Numbered from the stretch's first letter, positions 18,184 through 27,279 are shown. The stretch: DNA of 36,785 nucleotides from an uncultured Porphyromonadaceae bacterium (GCA_945231345.1 CALYOL010000003.1:1-36785); one strand, 5' to 3'. The notes: generated by a model from the letters alone, not told the origin. Numbers and translations: made by a program.

Positions 18184-18882
18184 TTACTTAGCTTTGAGAA
18201 GAACGTTGTCAATCATACCATAATCCTTAGCCTCCTGAGCCGTCATCCAGTAATCACGGTCAGAATCACGGTAAACTTCCTCGTAGGGTTTGCCTGAGTG
18301 CTCGGAAATGATATCATAAAGTTCTTTTTTCAAAATCTGTATCTGCTTGGCTGTAATTTCAATATCACTCGCCTGCCCCTGAGCCCCGCCCATCGGCTGA
18401 TGAATCATCACTCGAGAATGCTTGAGAGCAAATCGCTTTCCCTTTTCGCCTGCTACGAGGAGAACAGCAGCCATTGACGCAGCCATACCGGTGCATATTG
18501 TCGCCACATCGCTTGAAATGTATTGCATAGTGTCGTATATTCCAAGTCCTGCATACACAGAGCCACCAGGTGAATTAATATATATTGAAACGTCCTTACC
18601 CGGGTCGCAAGAGTCAAGGTAAAGAAGTTGTGCTTGAATTACGTTAGCAGTGTAGTCATTGACGTCTGTGCCAAGGAAGATGATGCGATCCATCATAAGG
18701 CGAGAGAAGACATCCATTTGAGCTACGTTTAGTTGGCGTTCTTCGATAATAGTAGGATTAATGTAACTTGAGACTATACCAGAAGCTGATGCCTGAGAAT
18801 TAAGGGCAGCTGCGGCCTGGTCAAATGCTAAGCCATTGTTACCTAAATGCTTTACAGCGTAATTTCTAAAATCTTTATTCAT
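18184..18882 (-). CDS. clpP: ATP-dependent Clp protease proteolytic subunit
   Basis: 232 aa from ATG at 18882; an in-frame ATG at 18966 would lie upstream of the promoter found at 18913-18943 and add a non-conserved basic stretch, so it is rejected. The Ser-His-Asp triad sits in 'GMAASMAAVLL', 'RVMIHQPMGG' and 'DSDRDYWM'; 'YINSPGGSVYAGL' lines the oxyanion region. An N-terminal extension of about 40 residues ('LNSQASASGIVSSYINPTII') precedes the core, consistent with a processed propeptide. ClpP forms the double-heptamer chamber used by ClpX. In many bacteria, including Bacteroides, tig (trigger factor) precedes clpP; here a divergent unrelated gene does. Confidence 0.97.
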   Translation of the reverse strand: MNKDFRNYAVKHLGNNGLAFDQAAAALNSQASASGIVSSYINPTIIEERQLNVAQMDVFSRLMMDRIIFLGTDVNDYTANVIQAQLLYLDSCDPGKDVSIYINSPGGSVYAGLGIYDTMQYISSDVATICTGMAASMAAVLLVAGEKGKRFALKHSRVMIHQPMGGAQGQASDIEITAKQIQILKKELYDIISEHSGKPYEEVYRDSDRDYWMTAQEAKDYGMIDNVLLKAK

Positions 18883-18912
18883 ACTTATTGTTTTGTTTTC
18901 GTTATGGTAATT

Positions 18913-18943
18913 CAAAGTTAATACTTTTTTTTGACATATCAAA
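18913..18943 (-). promoter_or_regulatory. Promoter of clpP-clpX-recQ operon
   Basis: On the minus strand TTTG (18940-18943), 19 nt, TAACTTTG (18913-18920) is an exact match to the Bacteroidetes vegetative promoter. The transcript would begin about 18905, giving a leader of roughly 25 nt before the clpP ATG at 18882. This fixes the clpP start. Confidence 0.85.
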
Positions 18944-19214
18944 GATTTTTTCAAATAATGATGCAAAACAAATCTATTTTAATTCGCATAATCGTTTGAA
19001 TGGCTTGTTTGGGGAATTTATTACCAGACATTAAAACACAATTATTCAACGGATAGTCTCCGCATATACAACACTCGATTATGTAATCACACTATTCAAA
19101 ATAACAATCATCCAAAATTCGCCATAAAAATACCCTCATTTTGTAACAGAATTGGGATAAAACGGCACAAAGTTCGCAAATATGGCGAAACCGTGAAAAT
19201 ATTCCTGAAAATAT
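18944..19214. other. Intergenic region between divergent genes, no gene seen
   Basis: This AT-rich stretch separates clpP (minus) from the exported-protein gene (plus). I found no credible ORF, RNA gene or long inverted repeat. It is flanked by two back-to-back consensus promoters. Confidence 0.6.
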
Positions 19215-19245
19215 TTTGAAAATTAGAAAATATAAAATATCTTTG
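19215..19245 (+). promoter_or_regulatory. Promoter of the aromatic/His-rich secreted protein gene
   Basis: TTTG (19215-19218), 19 nt, TATCTTTG (19238-19245) matches the Bacteroidetes promoter exactly. It predicts a start near 19252 and a leader of about 75 nt before the ATG at 19327. Confidence 0.85.
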
Positions 19246-19326
19246 CAAAAATGAATAAGTGTAGGGTTAAAATTTCAATAGGTTTTTGTTCTATACTTCA
19301 GTGTTAAACAACTAAATTAATGTATT

Positions 19327-20337
19327 ATGAAATCTTACAGAAAAGCTGCTTGTTTCTTTGTAGGCATGACACTCGCAATTTCAGCCGTTGCACAGTCATA
19401 CTATGATGACGACATCTACTACAATGCAGACAAAGCAAGAAAGGAAAAGGCTGACAATGCAAGACAAGAGTCTTTAGTTTCAAACCAAGGTGGTGTGAAA
19501 ACTTATGGTCAGCCCCTCCCGGGTTCTGATACATACACAGTTTACACAGACAACAACCGCGACGTTGATGAATATAATCGTCGATATTCTAACTCTCAGG
19601 CTGCAGACACTTCAAGCTACTCTTCACAAAACGAAGAATTTGCTAATACCCGAAACATTGAGCGTTTCTACAACGACCGCATCGTGTTAGACAGCGGAGA
19701 TGAAATTCTCATTGAGTATTACAGTGACGCACAGAGAAATCATGAGTCCTTTAGATTTGACATTAACGTAATTAATGCATTCGATATTTGGGCTCCATAT
19801 TACTGGCATGTTTATCGTCCTTATTGGGGATACACTCCATGGTATTATTCAGCATACGACCCATGGGTGCTCAGCCACTACTACGGATGTTACGTTTGGT
19901 GTTATCCATGGGCAGGAATGGCACATTGGCACTCTTATTTCCACTACAATCCTCGTCCATATTACTACCACTCATATTACTATGACCCCGTGTTTTACAG
20001 ACATGGCGCATATACACATGGTGGCGATTACCGACGCCAAGTTTCTAATAATGTAAACTTTAGAAACTCCGGCAGAAGTTATGGAAATTCATCAAGTAAT
20101 AGACGTGGATATTCTAATAGTGGCAATAGAACGATAAACAACCGCAACTCAGTACGCGGAAATTCCTATAATCGCGACAGCAGCTCAGGCTCCAACAGAG
20201 ACCGCAGCACATTTACCGGAAATTCTAACTCAGGAAGATCTTTTAACTCCGGCAGTTCATTCAGCGGAGGTTCTCGCAGTGGCTCACATAGCGGAGGTTC
20301 ACACAGCAGTGGGGGCGGTCGTGGCGGAAGACACTAA
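19327..20337 (+). CDS. Exported Tyr/Trp/His-rich protein with Ser/Gly/Asn/Arg-rich tail
   Basis: 336 aa of unknown function. A signal peptide ends near residue 23 ('AISAVAQ/SYYDDD'). The next 120 residues are polar and carry one folded-looking segment ('RIVLDSGDEILIEYYSDAQR'). Residues about 150-235 are extraordinarily rich in Tyr, Trp, His and Pro ('YWHVYRPYWGYTPWYYSAYD', 'HYYGCYVWCYPW', 'YYYHSYYYDPVFY'). The last 100 residues are low-complexity Ser, Gly, Asn and Arg ('GRSFNSGSSFSGGSRSGSHS'). Such composition suits a surface or periplasmic matrix, adhesive or metal-binding protein, but this is inference. It has a strong promoter and a following hairpin, so it is probably monocistronic. Codon use looks like that of neighbours and the long open frame argues for a real gene. 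Confidence 0.85.
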   Translation: MKSYRKAACFFVGMTLAISAVAQSYYDDDIYYNADKARKEKADNARQESLVSNQGGVKTYGQPLPGSDTYTVYTDNNRDVDEYNRRYSNSQAADTSSYSSQNEEFANTRNIERFYNDRIVLDSGDEILIEYYSDAQRNHESFRFDINVINAFDIWAPYYWHVYRPYWGYTPWYYSAYDPWVLSHYYGCYVWCYPWAGMAHWHSYFHYNPRPYYYHSYYYDPVFYRHGAYTHGGDYRRQVSNNVNFRNSGRSYGNSSSNRRGYSNSGNRTINNRNSVRGNSYNRDSSSGSNRDRSTFTGNSNSGRSFNSGSSFSGGSRSGSHSGGSHSSGGGRGGRH

Positions 20338-20380
20338 GCTAACACTATACATCTGATATTCAAATAATTAATTAGACACA

Positions 20381-20409
20381 TAAATCCCGGTGTATCACAT
20401 CGGGATTTA
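20381..20409 (+). terminator. Hairpin after the aromatic-rich gene
   Basis: TAAATCCCG / CGGGATTTA extend to a stem of about 13 bp (with one G-U) around a 3-nt loop. No real T-tract follows, so termination may be inefficient or the hairpin may protect the 3' end of the upstream mRNA. Confidence 0.55.
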
Positions 20410-20482
20410 TATTAAAAAGAATATCTACTAAACTTTTTCATTCATTTTGCGTCTTATAATTAAGAACTAATAAATCACACTC

Positions 20483-22072
20483 ATGAAGAAATTATACGTA
20501 ACAGCATTTGCACTGGCTTTGACTGCCACTTGCTCTGCAGAATCAGCAGTTGATGCATATCAACTGTCACAATCAGACCTAAGAGGCTCAGCAAGATTTG
20601 TATCTATGGGCGGAGCGTTCACTGCATTAGGCGGTGATATATCCACACTAAACCAAAATCCGGCAGGCATAGGTATATATAGAAAGAGCGAAATCGGATT
20701 TACACTTGACATTAATATGACAAGTTCAGACGTCAGCTCTAACGTAGGGCATTTCAAAGAAGACAAGACACACACGTTCTGTAACAACTTCGGCTATATA
20801 GGTTCTGTAAGCCTGGACAGTGACGTCATGAAGACTTTCAACTGGGGCGTTTCGTACTCAAGAGTCGCAAGTTTTAATCGTTCTTATCGCATGGGCGGTG
20901 GTGACCGATACCCTATTCTGAGCAATTCCATCACTAACTATATTGCATCATTCACAAACTGCGACGTGTCCGACCTGGAATTTGGTGGAGGCGACTATCC
21001 AGACTACAACCCATATTTTGGTGATGCAGATTGGCTAAGCGTACTCGCTCATCAGAGCTATCTCATTTCAAACGACGGCAAGAATAGCTATAATGGACTT
21101 TGGCAACAGGGCTCAACGTCTGGCGATATGCAAGCGTTGATTAAAGAGCGAGGATATGTTGATGAGTATTCTATTGATTTTGGTGGAAACATCTGCGATG
21201 TAGTTTACTGGGGATTAGGCTTCGGCATCACTGATATCAGTTATAATGAATTTACAATCTATGACGAAGAATTGCAGAACGCTTGCGTACCTAATACTAA
21301 TGCCGGTTGGAAAAATGGAAATGGCGGCTTTACGATGGAAAACCATAAACTAATCACAGGTTCCGGCTTCAACTTTAAGACAGGACTTATCTTTAAGCCT
21401 ATCAATGAGTTTCGTTTAGGTATAGCAGTTCATACCCCAACCTACTACAAACTAACACAGGACTTCAAAGCATATTCCGACTATTCTTTTGACGTAAACG
21501 GAGAGTCCGTAAAAGGAAGCGTTGAGACAGAACTTGGATATTTTGATTGGAAACTGCAGACGCCATGGAAGCTAATGTTTGGAGCTGCCGCAGTAATTGG
21601 CGGACGTGGTATAATCAGTATGGACTATGAGTATGCCGCATACGACAAAATGGACGTAAGCGACCGATATGATATATACGACTACAGCCTCATTAACGAG
21701 GATATATCTACATACTATAAGCCTCAGCATACAGTACGTATTGGTGGCGAATTTCGCGTAACTCCAGACTTTTCTCTCCGCGCAGGTTATAATTATCAGA
21801 AATCCGGTGTGGAAAAGGATGCACAGGATGGAAATATCGAAGTATATACCACCGGGACTAATCCGGCTTACAGCATGGACAAAAAGACGGAATATATCAC
21901 TTTCGGTTTAGGATACAAATATCAGGCTTTTTATGCAGACCTCGCGTATGTATATAAGCATCGCTCTTCATACTATTACACACACCGTATGTTCAACGGT
22001 TACAAGCCTTACAAACACATTCTTGACACCGAAGAAAACAATATTGTAATTTCACTCGGTTTTAAGTTCTAA
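20483..22072 (+). CDS. OmpP1/FadL-type outer-membrane protein
   Basis: 529 aa. A signal peptide ends near residue 19 ('TATCSA/ES'). The opening 'SARFVSMGGAFTALGGDIST' followed by 'LNQNPAGIGIYRKSEI' is the typical FadL/TodX N-terminal signature, and the rest alternates as beta-barrel strands to a final aromatic residue ('NNIVISLGFKF'). Relatives in Bacteroidales are often labelled 'hemin receptor', without strong evidence; FadL proteins let hydrophobic compounds across the outer membrane. The substrate is unknown. The gene is followed by a strong terminator. I see no clear -7/-33 pair in the 145-nt gap upstream, so it may partly be read through from the preceding gene. Confidence 0.88.
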   Translation: MKKLYVTAFALALTATCSAESAVDAYQLSQSDLRGSARFVSMGGAFTALGGDISTLNQNPAGIGIYRKSEIGFTLDINMTSSDVSSNVGHFKEDKTHTFCNNFGYIGSVSLDSDVMKTFNWGVSYSRVASFNRSYRMGGGDRYPILSNSITNYIASFTNCDVSDLEFGGGDYPDYNPYFGDADWLSVLAHQSYLISNDGKNSYNGLWQQGSTSGDMQALIKERGYVDEYSIDFGGNICDVVYWGLGFGITDISYNEFTIYDEELQNACVPNTNAGWKNGNGGFTMENHKLITGSGFNFKTGLIFKPINEFRLGIAVHTPTYYKLTQDFKAYSDYSFDVNGESVKGSVETELGYFDWKLQTPWKLMFGAAAVIGGRGIISMDYEYAAYDKMDVSDRYDIYDYSLINEDISTYYKPQHTVRIGGEFRVTPDFSLRAGYNYQKSGVEKDAQDGNIEVYTTGTNPAYSMDKKTEYITFGLGYKYQAFYADLAYVYKHRSSYYYTHRMFNGYKPYKHILDTEENNIVISLGFKF

Positions 22073-22094
22073 AATCCTATATTTCAAATATATA

Positions 22095-22129
22095 AGTTCC
22101 CGCAAGTTGATACTTGTGGGAACTTTTTT
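22095..22129 (+). terminator. Rho-independent terminator after the FadL-type gene
   Basis: AGTTCCCGCAAGT / ACTTGTGGGAACT form a 13-bp stem (one G-U) with a TGAT loop, followed by six Ts. This is a textbook intrinsic terminator. Confidence 0.93.
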
Positions 22130-22138
22130 AATTATTAT

Positions 22139-22169
22139 TTTGAGAACTCATCAAAAGTGAGTAACTTTG
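22139..22169 (+). promoter_or_regulatory. Promoter of rfbD-prfC-mutL
   Basis: TTTG (22139-22142), 19 nt, TAACTTTG (22162-22169), an exact Bacteroidetes promoter directly after a terminator. The expected leader to the rfbD ATG is about 35 nt. Confidence 0.88.
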
Positions 22170-22209
22170 TAGACATAAAAAGGTAACCAGAGATTATAAT
22201 CAATAGAAT

Positions 22210-23070
22210 ATGAGAATACTCGTAACCGGTGCTAACGGACAGCTGGGCAATGAATTGAGGATAGTACTCGCACAGGCTATCTCCGATGAAGTGTTTTATA
22301 CCGACAAGGAAGAATTAGACCTCACCAATGCTAAGGCCGTTGCTGATTTTGTGGTAAATAACGATATCACACATATCATCAACTGCGCAGCGTACACAAA
22401 TGTAGACCTCGCAGAGACCGAAAAGCTGGAATGCAACGCCATAAATGTGACTGCCGTAAAAAACATCGCTATGGCAGCAGACGGCAACGGTGCAAAAGTG
22501 ATACACATCTCCACAGACTATGTATTTGATGGCACTGCTCACCGTCCGTATCGTGAATCAGACAAAGTAAACCCTATCTCACAATACGGCACTACAAAAC
22601 GCTCCGGCGAAACTGCACTTATTGCTCTCGCTCCTGATAGTATTATCATCCGCACAGCATGGTTGTATTCTCCGTTTGGCAAAAATTTTGTCAAAACTAT
22701 TCTCCGCCTGAGTAAAGAACAAAATGAAATTGGTGTGGTTTGCGACCAGATTGGCACTCCCACTTACGCTCACGACCTTGCACTGGCAATCCTTGCTATC
22801 CTAAAATGCCACCAATGGGTAAGCGGAATTTATCATTTCACAGACGAGGGAGCTTGCTCTTGGTATGATTTTGCAAAGACAATTGTAAAACTTACCGAAA
22901 ACACCGACTGCAAAGTAAAGCCTATTCTTTCAGATGATTTTCCTCGCCCTGCAGCACGTCCATATTACAGCGTACTTGACCGCACCCGCATAAAAGCCAC
23001 TTACGGTGTTACTATTCCCCATTGGGAAGACAGCCTTGAAGATTGCCTAAAAAGATTAAAAGAATTATAA
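22210..23070 (+). CDS. rfbD: dTDP-4-dehydrorhamnose reductase
   Basis: 286 aa. The short-chain dehydrogenase fold begins with '[14 protein letters not shown]' (NAD(P)-binding GxxGxxG), then '[13 protein letters not shown]', 'ISTDYVFDG' and the catalytic Tyr126/Lys130 in 'YGTTK'. It reduces dTDP-4-dehydro-L-rhamnose to dTDP-L-rhamnose, the last step of rhamnose donor synthesis for surface polysaccharide. rfbA, rfbB and rfbC are not in this window. Its stop lies 23 nt before the prfC start, an order seen in other Bacteroidales, so the three genes to mutL are probably one transcript although they have unrelated jobs. Confidence 0.95.
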   Translation: MRILVTGANGQLGNELRIVLAQAISDEVFYTDKEELDLTNAKAVADFVVNNDITHIINCAAYTNVDLAETEKLECNAINVTAVKNIAMAADGNGAKVIHISTDYVFDGTAHRPYRESDKVNPISQYGTTKRSGETALIALAPDSIIIRTAWLYSPFGKNFVKTILRLSKEQNEIGVVCDQIGTPTYAHDLALAILAILKCHQWVSGIYHFTDEGACSWYDFAKTIVKLTENTDCKVKPILSDDFPRPAARPYYSVLDRTRIKATYGVTIPHWEDSLEDCLKRLKEL

Positions 23071-23093
23071 TAACAATTAGAAATACGATAAAC

Positions 23094-24674
23094 GTGTCAC
23101 AGCTCACAGACGAAATAAGCCGCAGGCGAACATTCGCCATTATCTCTCACCCTGACGCCGGTAAGACCACACTTACTGAGAAACTACTCCTTTTCGGAGG
23201 AGCTATACATATAGCCGGCGCAGTAAAATCAAACAAAATTAAGAAAACAGCCACATCAGACTGGATGGAAATTGAAAAGCAGCGCGGTATTTCCGTTGCC
23301 ACATCTGTAATGGGCTTTAATTATGGCGATTATAAAATAAACATTCTCGACACCCCAGGTCACCAAGACTTTGCCGAGGACACATACCGAACACTTACCG
23401 CTGTAGACAGTGTAATCATTGTAGTGGACGTGGCAAAAGGTGTAGAACAACAGACACGCAAACTAATGGAAGTGTGCCGAATGCGAAATACGCCTGTAAT
23501 AATCTTTGTAAACAAACTTGACCGCGAAGGACGTGACCCATTTGACATCCTTGACGAACTCGAATCTGAACTAAAAATAAATGTACGCCCCTTAAGCTGG
23601 CCTATAAACATAGGCGCAAAATTTAAGGGCGTGTACAACATTTATGAACATTCACTGGACCTTTTTACGCCAAACAAGCAAAAAGTGTCTGAACGCGTTG
23701 AAATAAGCGACATCAACGATGTACGCATTGATGAAAACGTAGGAGAAGCCGATGCTTCAAAACTACGTGAAGACCTTGAGCTGATAGAAGGTGTATACCC
23801 GGATTTCGATGTAAATCGATATCTTGAAGGGAAATTAGCCCCGGTATTTTTCGGTTCAGCTCTAAACACGTTTGGTGTAAAGGAACTCCTTGACTGTTTT
23901 GTACAAATAGCTCCTTCTCCACGACCCACAAAAGCAGAAGAACGTGAGATAAGACCTGAAGAAGAGTCTTTTACCGGTTTTGTATTCAAAATCCACGCCA
24001 ACATGGATCCAAACCACCGAAGTTGTATTGCTTTTGTCAAAGTGTGCTCCGGCAAATTTGAGCGAAACGCGAACTACAAACATATACGCACAGGCAAACA
24101 GATGCGCTTCGCTGCTCCAACTGCCTTTATGGCGCAAAAAAAGAGTATTGTAGACGAAGCATACCCAGGGGATATTGTAGGTATTCCGGACACAGGCAAC
24201 TTCAAAATAGGCGACACACTGACAGAAGGCGAAGAACTCCATTTCAAGGGAATACCGAGTTTCTCACCAGAAATGTTTAAGTATATTGAAAACAGTGACC
24301 CAATGAAAGCTAAGCAGTTGGACAAAGGGGTGCAACAACTTATGGACGAAGGTGTTGCACAGCTGTTTATCAACCAATTTAATGGACGTAAAATTATCGG
24401 AACAGTAGGACAGCTACAGTTTGAGGTAATACAATACCGCCTGCTGCACGAATATGGTGCACAATGTCGTTGGGAACCTATTTCACTATATAAAGCATGC
24501 TGGATAGAAAGCGACGACGCACAGGCTCTTGAAGCATTTAAGAAGCGTAAACACCAGTTTATGGCCGTTGACAGAGATGGGAGGGACGTATTCCTCGCCG
24601 ATTCAGGATATGTCTTGCAAATGGCGCAGACAGACTTCCCCAAAATAAAGTTCCATTTCACCAGCGAATTTTAA
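23094..24674 (+). CDS. prfC: Peptide chain release factor 3 (RF3)
   Basis: 526 aa from GTG at 23094. The open frame extends upstream into rfbD, but only a TTG lies there and the GTG start gives '[20 protein letters not shown]', which aligns with the N-terminus of E. coli RF3 (529 aa); there is no ATG. GTPase motifs are G1 '[11 protein letters not shown]', G2/switch region '[11 protein letters not shown]', G3 '[11 protein letters not shown]' and G4 '[10 protein letters not shown]'. Domains II and III follow ('FKIHANMDP', '[20 protein letters not shown]'). RF3 recycles RF1/RF2 from the ribosome after termination and contributes to post-peptidyl-transfer quality control. It lies 6 nt before mutL. 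Confidence 0.96.
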   Translation: MSQLTDEISRRRTFAIISHPDAGKTTLTEKLLLFGGAIHIAGAVKSNKIKKTATSDWMEIEKQRGISVATSVMGFNYGDYKINILDTPGHQDFAEDTYRTLTAVDSVIIVVDVAKGVEQQTRKLMEVCRMRNTPVIIFVNKLDREGRDPFDILDELESELKINVRPLSWPINIGAKFKGVYNIYEHSLDLFTPNKQKVSERVEISDINDVRIDENVGEADASKLREDLELIEGVYPDFDVNRYLEGKLAPVFFGSALNTFGVKELLDCFVQIAPSPRPTKAEEREIRPEEESFTGFVFKIHANMDPNHRSCIAFVKVCSGKFERNANYKHIRTGKQMRFAAPTAFMAQKKSIVDEAYPGDIVGIPDTGNFKIGDTLTEGEELHFKGIPSFSPEMFKYIENSDPMKAKQLDKGVQQLMDEGVAQLFINQFNGRKIIGTVGQLQFEVIQYRLLHEYGAQCRWEPISLYKACWIESDDAQALEAFKKRKHQFMAVDRDGRDVFLADSGYVLQMAQTDFPKIKFHFTSEF

Positions 24675-24680
24675 AACCTC

Positions 24681-26558
24681 ATGAGCGACGTAATTAAATT
24701 GCTGCCAGACTCTGTCGCAAACCAAATTGCGGCAGGAGAAGTGATACAGCGCCCAGCTTCAGTAATAAAGGAGCTGGTGGAAAATGCCGTTGATGCCGGT
24801 GGCACTAACATACAGATTATAATTAAAGATGCCGGGCGTACACTCATTCAGGTCATAGATAATGGTTGCGGAATGTCCGCCACTGACGCACGCCTTGCCT
24901 TTGAACGTCACTCTACATCTAAAATCACTGAGGCTGCAGACCTCTTTACGCTCCACACAATGGGCTTCCGCGGTGAGGCACTGGCTTCTATCTGCGCTGT
25001 CGCTCAGGTTGAGCTCGTCACTATGCGAAAAGGAGAATCTATAGGAACACGTATATGCATTTCAGGCTCAAAACTTGAAAGCCAAGAGGCATACGCCACT
25101 ATTCCGGGCTCTAATTTTAAGGTAAAGAACCTGTTTTTCAACGTTCCGGCACGCCGTAAATTCCTAAAAAAGGATTCTGTAGAACTTAGCAACATTGTAA
25201 GAGAATTTGAGAGGCTTGCACTTGTAAATCCGGGCATTGGACTGGAGCTAATCCATAATGACACTATGGTGCATCAGCTTCTCCCGGGCTCATTAAAGTA
25301 CCGAATAACATCGCTGTTTGGCAAAAGCCTCGACAAGCAGCTCATTTCAATTGATGTTGAAACACCTGTAGTAAAAATTGATGGTTTTGTCGGACTTCCG
25401 GCTAATGCCAGACGTCGTGGAGCATTGCAATATCTTTTTGTAAACGGTAGAAACATGCGTCACCCCTACTTTGCTAAAGCGGTGTTGACATGCTACGAAA
25501 AGCTTATTGCAAATGACGTACAGCCAAACTATTTCCTCAACTTTACAGTTGACCCATCAACCATTGACGTCAATATCCACCCTACGAAAAACGAGATAAA
25601 GTTTGAAAATGAGCAAGCCATCTGGCAAATACTCATGGCGGCAGTCAGAGAAGCGCTCGGAAAATCAAACGCTGTGCCATCAATAGACTTTGATGTAGAT
25701 GATAGCCCTGAAATTCCCGTTTTCAATCCTAATGCAAATGCAAAGGTTACAGAGGAGATTTCAGGTGGATACAATCCTTTTGACTCCGCTCCAAAATATA
25801 ATGGAGGCAATTCAAATTATACTTCACGTCCGAGTTCTATAAATAATGGATTGCGCCGTGCTACTGCAAACTGGGAAAGTCTTTACGACAATTTTAACAA
25901 TGCAACAACACCGTCCTCATTAAATACAGCCATTGACACTGCAGATACGGGCAGCCTACCACAAATGCACGTTGATGCTGAGGACAGCACTGCAGAAGAC
26001 AGCATTTTCCAACTAAAAAATAAATATATCATCTCGCCTGCAGCCTCCGGACTTATGATTATTGACCAGCACCGCGCACATATTCTGATACTATACAATA
26101 AGTATATGGAAGCGCAAAAACATGGCGGTTTTTCTACTCAACAAGTCATTTTCCCCGAAATAATCACGCTGTCTCCGTCACAAAACGTGATAATGGAAAG
26201 CATTGAGCCAAACCTTAAGGAAATTGGGTTTGACATTTCTTTTCTCGGGGACAATTCCTGGACTGTAAATGGATATCCATCAGTATTAGATGGCGTAAGT
26301 CCTAATGAGGTTTTATTGAAGATGATAGACAACGTGTCTGACGGAGGTGACGTGACAGACGAAGACATAAAAATGCAAACCGCCCTTGCTATGGCAAAGG
26401 CTGCCGCAATACCTTCCGGCAAAGCGATGTCTGTTCAAGAAATGAAGCACTTAATGACCGAACTTCTCACTCTCCCTTCACCTGGATTTACTCCCACAGG
26501 ACTACCAATAATTCAGATTATCTCCACCGACGAGATTTCAGACAGGTTTACTCGATAA
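24681..26558 (+). CDS. mutL: DNA mismatch repair protein MutL
   Basis: 625 aa. The GHKL ATPase domain is complete: 'IKELVENAVDAG', 'DNGCGM', 'RHSTSKI', 'TMGFRGEALASI' and 'NVHPTKNEIKFENE' type motif ('VNIHPTKNEIKF'). The linker (about 345-430) is low-complexity, Asn/Ser-rich. In the C-terminal domain the beta-clamp contact motif is recognisable ('QQVIFP'). The metal-binding endonuclease motifs look degenerate: 'DQHRAHILILYN' at about 462 lacks the acidic residues of DQHA-x2-E-x4-E, 'AMAKAAAIPSGK' replaces ACHxAIR and 'FTPTGLP' replaces CPHGRP. MutL links MutS recognition to strand removal. It is the last gene of the rfbD-prfC-mutL group, and a bidirectional terminator follows. Confidence 0.96.
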   Translation: MSDVIKLLPDSVANQIAAGEVIQRPASVIKELVENAVDAGGTNIQIIIKDAGRTLIQVIDNGCGMSATDARLAFERHSTSKITEAADLFTLHTMGFRGEALASICAVAQVELVTMRKGESIGTRICISGSKLESQEAYATIPGSNFKVKNLFFNVPARRKFLKKDSVELSNIVREFERLALVNPGIGLELIHNDTMVHQLLPGSLKYRITSLFGKSLDKQLISIDVETPVVKIDGFVGLPANARRRGALQYLFVNGRNMRHPYFAKAVLTCYEKLIANDVQPNYFLNFTVDPSTIDVNIHPTKNEIKFENEQAIWQILMAAVREALGKSNAVPSIDFDVDDSPEIPVFNPNANAKVTEEISGGYNPFDSAPKYNGGNSNYTSRPSSINNGLRRATANWESLYDNFNNATTPSSLNTAIDTADTGSLPQMHVDAEDSTAEDSIFQLKNKYIISPAASGLMIIDQHRAHILILYNKYMEAQKHGGFSTQQVIFPEIITLSPSQNVIMESIEPNLKEIGFDISFLGDNSWTVNGYPSVLDGVSPNEVLLKMIDNVSDGGDVTDEDIKMQTALAMAKAAAIPSGKAMSVQEMKHLMTELLTLPSPGFTPTGLPIIQIISTDEISDRFTR

Positions 26559-26562
26559 AACA

Positions 26563-26601
26563 CTATCCTGATAAAACCGTTTTTCGATTTTATCAGGATA
26601 G
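26563..26601. terminator. Bidirectional terminator between mutL and the cupin gene
   Basis: A perfect 14-bp inverted repeat (CTATCCTGATAAAA / TTTTATCAGGATAG) with an 11-nt loop lies between convergent genes. Minus-strand reading is followed by TGTTTTATC; plus-strand reading has Ts inside the stem end. It probably ends both transcripts. Confidence 0.75.
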
Positions 26602-26660
26602 AATAATCAATTATAGATGGCTATAGTTTCTTAAAATGCGAATGGGCAAATAATTTTCTC

Positions 26661-27056
26661 CTATTCAAGAATTACACCATCCGTCATTGTGTATTGCTCC
26701 AAGGAGCCTGCTTTAGCCTGAATGCAAACGTAAGTAAGTGGTTCACTACCAGTATTTCTGTTTCCACGAGACACTTCCGGCTCAACACGAATAACATCTC
26801 CAGCCTTCACTGGATAATCATTGCCATCAAGGCTGAATATCCCCTCACCTCTGAGTATTATATAGACTTCCTCGTTTTGTTTATGCTTGTGGAGAAATGG
26901 CACAGCTTCCCCCTCTCCAAGTGTACCAAAAGATATTTCCATACCGGTAGTTCCCAATATGTCTTTTACAAATGCCTTACCTGCAAAATTCTGAAAATTT
27001 TCAACTGAGGCTATGCCAAAGCCATTTCCTTCGCTAATCAACTTTAATGAATTCAT
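26661..27056 (-). CDS. Small single-domain cupin protein
   Basis: 131 aa. Cupin motif 1 is clear: 'GEGEAVPFLHKHKQNEEVYI' with the two His and one Glu metal ligands, followed by 'LRGEG'. Motif 2 ('GDVIRVEPEVSRGNRN') has the Gly and Pro but lacks the usual fourth ligand His, so metal binding is uncertain. Small cupins include sugar isomerases, dioxygenases and sensors; no specific function can be assigned. The gene has its own promoter (27092) and no co-directional neighbour, and it faces mutL across a shared terminator. Confidence 0.85.
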   Translation of the reverse strand: MNSLKLISEGNGFGIASVENFQNFAGKAFVKDILGTTGMEISFGTLGEGEAVPFLHKHKQNEEVYIILRGEGIFSLDGNDYPVKAGDVIRVEPEVSRGNRNTGSEPLTYVCIQAKAGSLEQYTMTDGVILE

Positions 27057-27091
27057 AATTAATTTCTGTTTTTTAGGTTATTAATTAAGTG

Positions 27092-27123
27092 CAAAATTAC
27101 ACTATTTCTTATGTATAAACAAG
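27092..27123 (-). promoter_or_regulatory. Promoter of the cupin gene
   Basis: Minus strand: CTTG (27120-27123), 20 nt, TAATTTTG (27092-27099). The -7 element matches the consensus; the -33 element has one mismatch and spacing one nt longer. The expected leader is about 30 nt. Confidence 0.65.
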
Positions 27124-27244
27124 GACGCACAAAAATAGCACATAGTTACATTTTCGTTAGTAATATTGATATTCAGTACGTTACAAAAGTTTCATTTAAC
27201 TATGATTAACAATAACAGCCGCATTTTATTTAGTTCCATATTAT

Positions 27245-27275
27245 TTTGCTATCTTAACGAAATTTCATAACTTTG
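27245..27275 (+). promoter_or_regulatory. Promoter abutting the start codon of the Pif1-like helicase gene
   Basis: TTTG (27245-27248), 19 nt, TAACTTTG (27268-27275) is an exact consensus. The ATG lies at 27280, only 4 nt after the -7 element, so the transcript would begin on or within a few nt of the start codon. That implies a leaderless or nearly leaderless mRNA. Confidence 0.8.
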
Positions 27276-27279
27276 TGAT

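Noticed and set aside
18883-18966. Upstream in-frame extension of clpP
   Set aside because: It lies upstream of, and across, the consensus promoter at 18913-18943 and is not conserved in ClpP.
18967-19214. Possible small RNA or CRISPR leader in the divergent gap
   Set aside because: No repeats, no long stem and no terminator were visible; it reads as plain AT-rich spacer.
24074-24661. 195-codon minus-strand open frame
   Set aside because: Antisense to prfC; the Ser/Cys-rich product is typical of a shadow frame.
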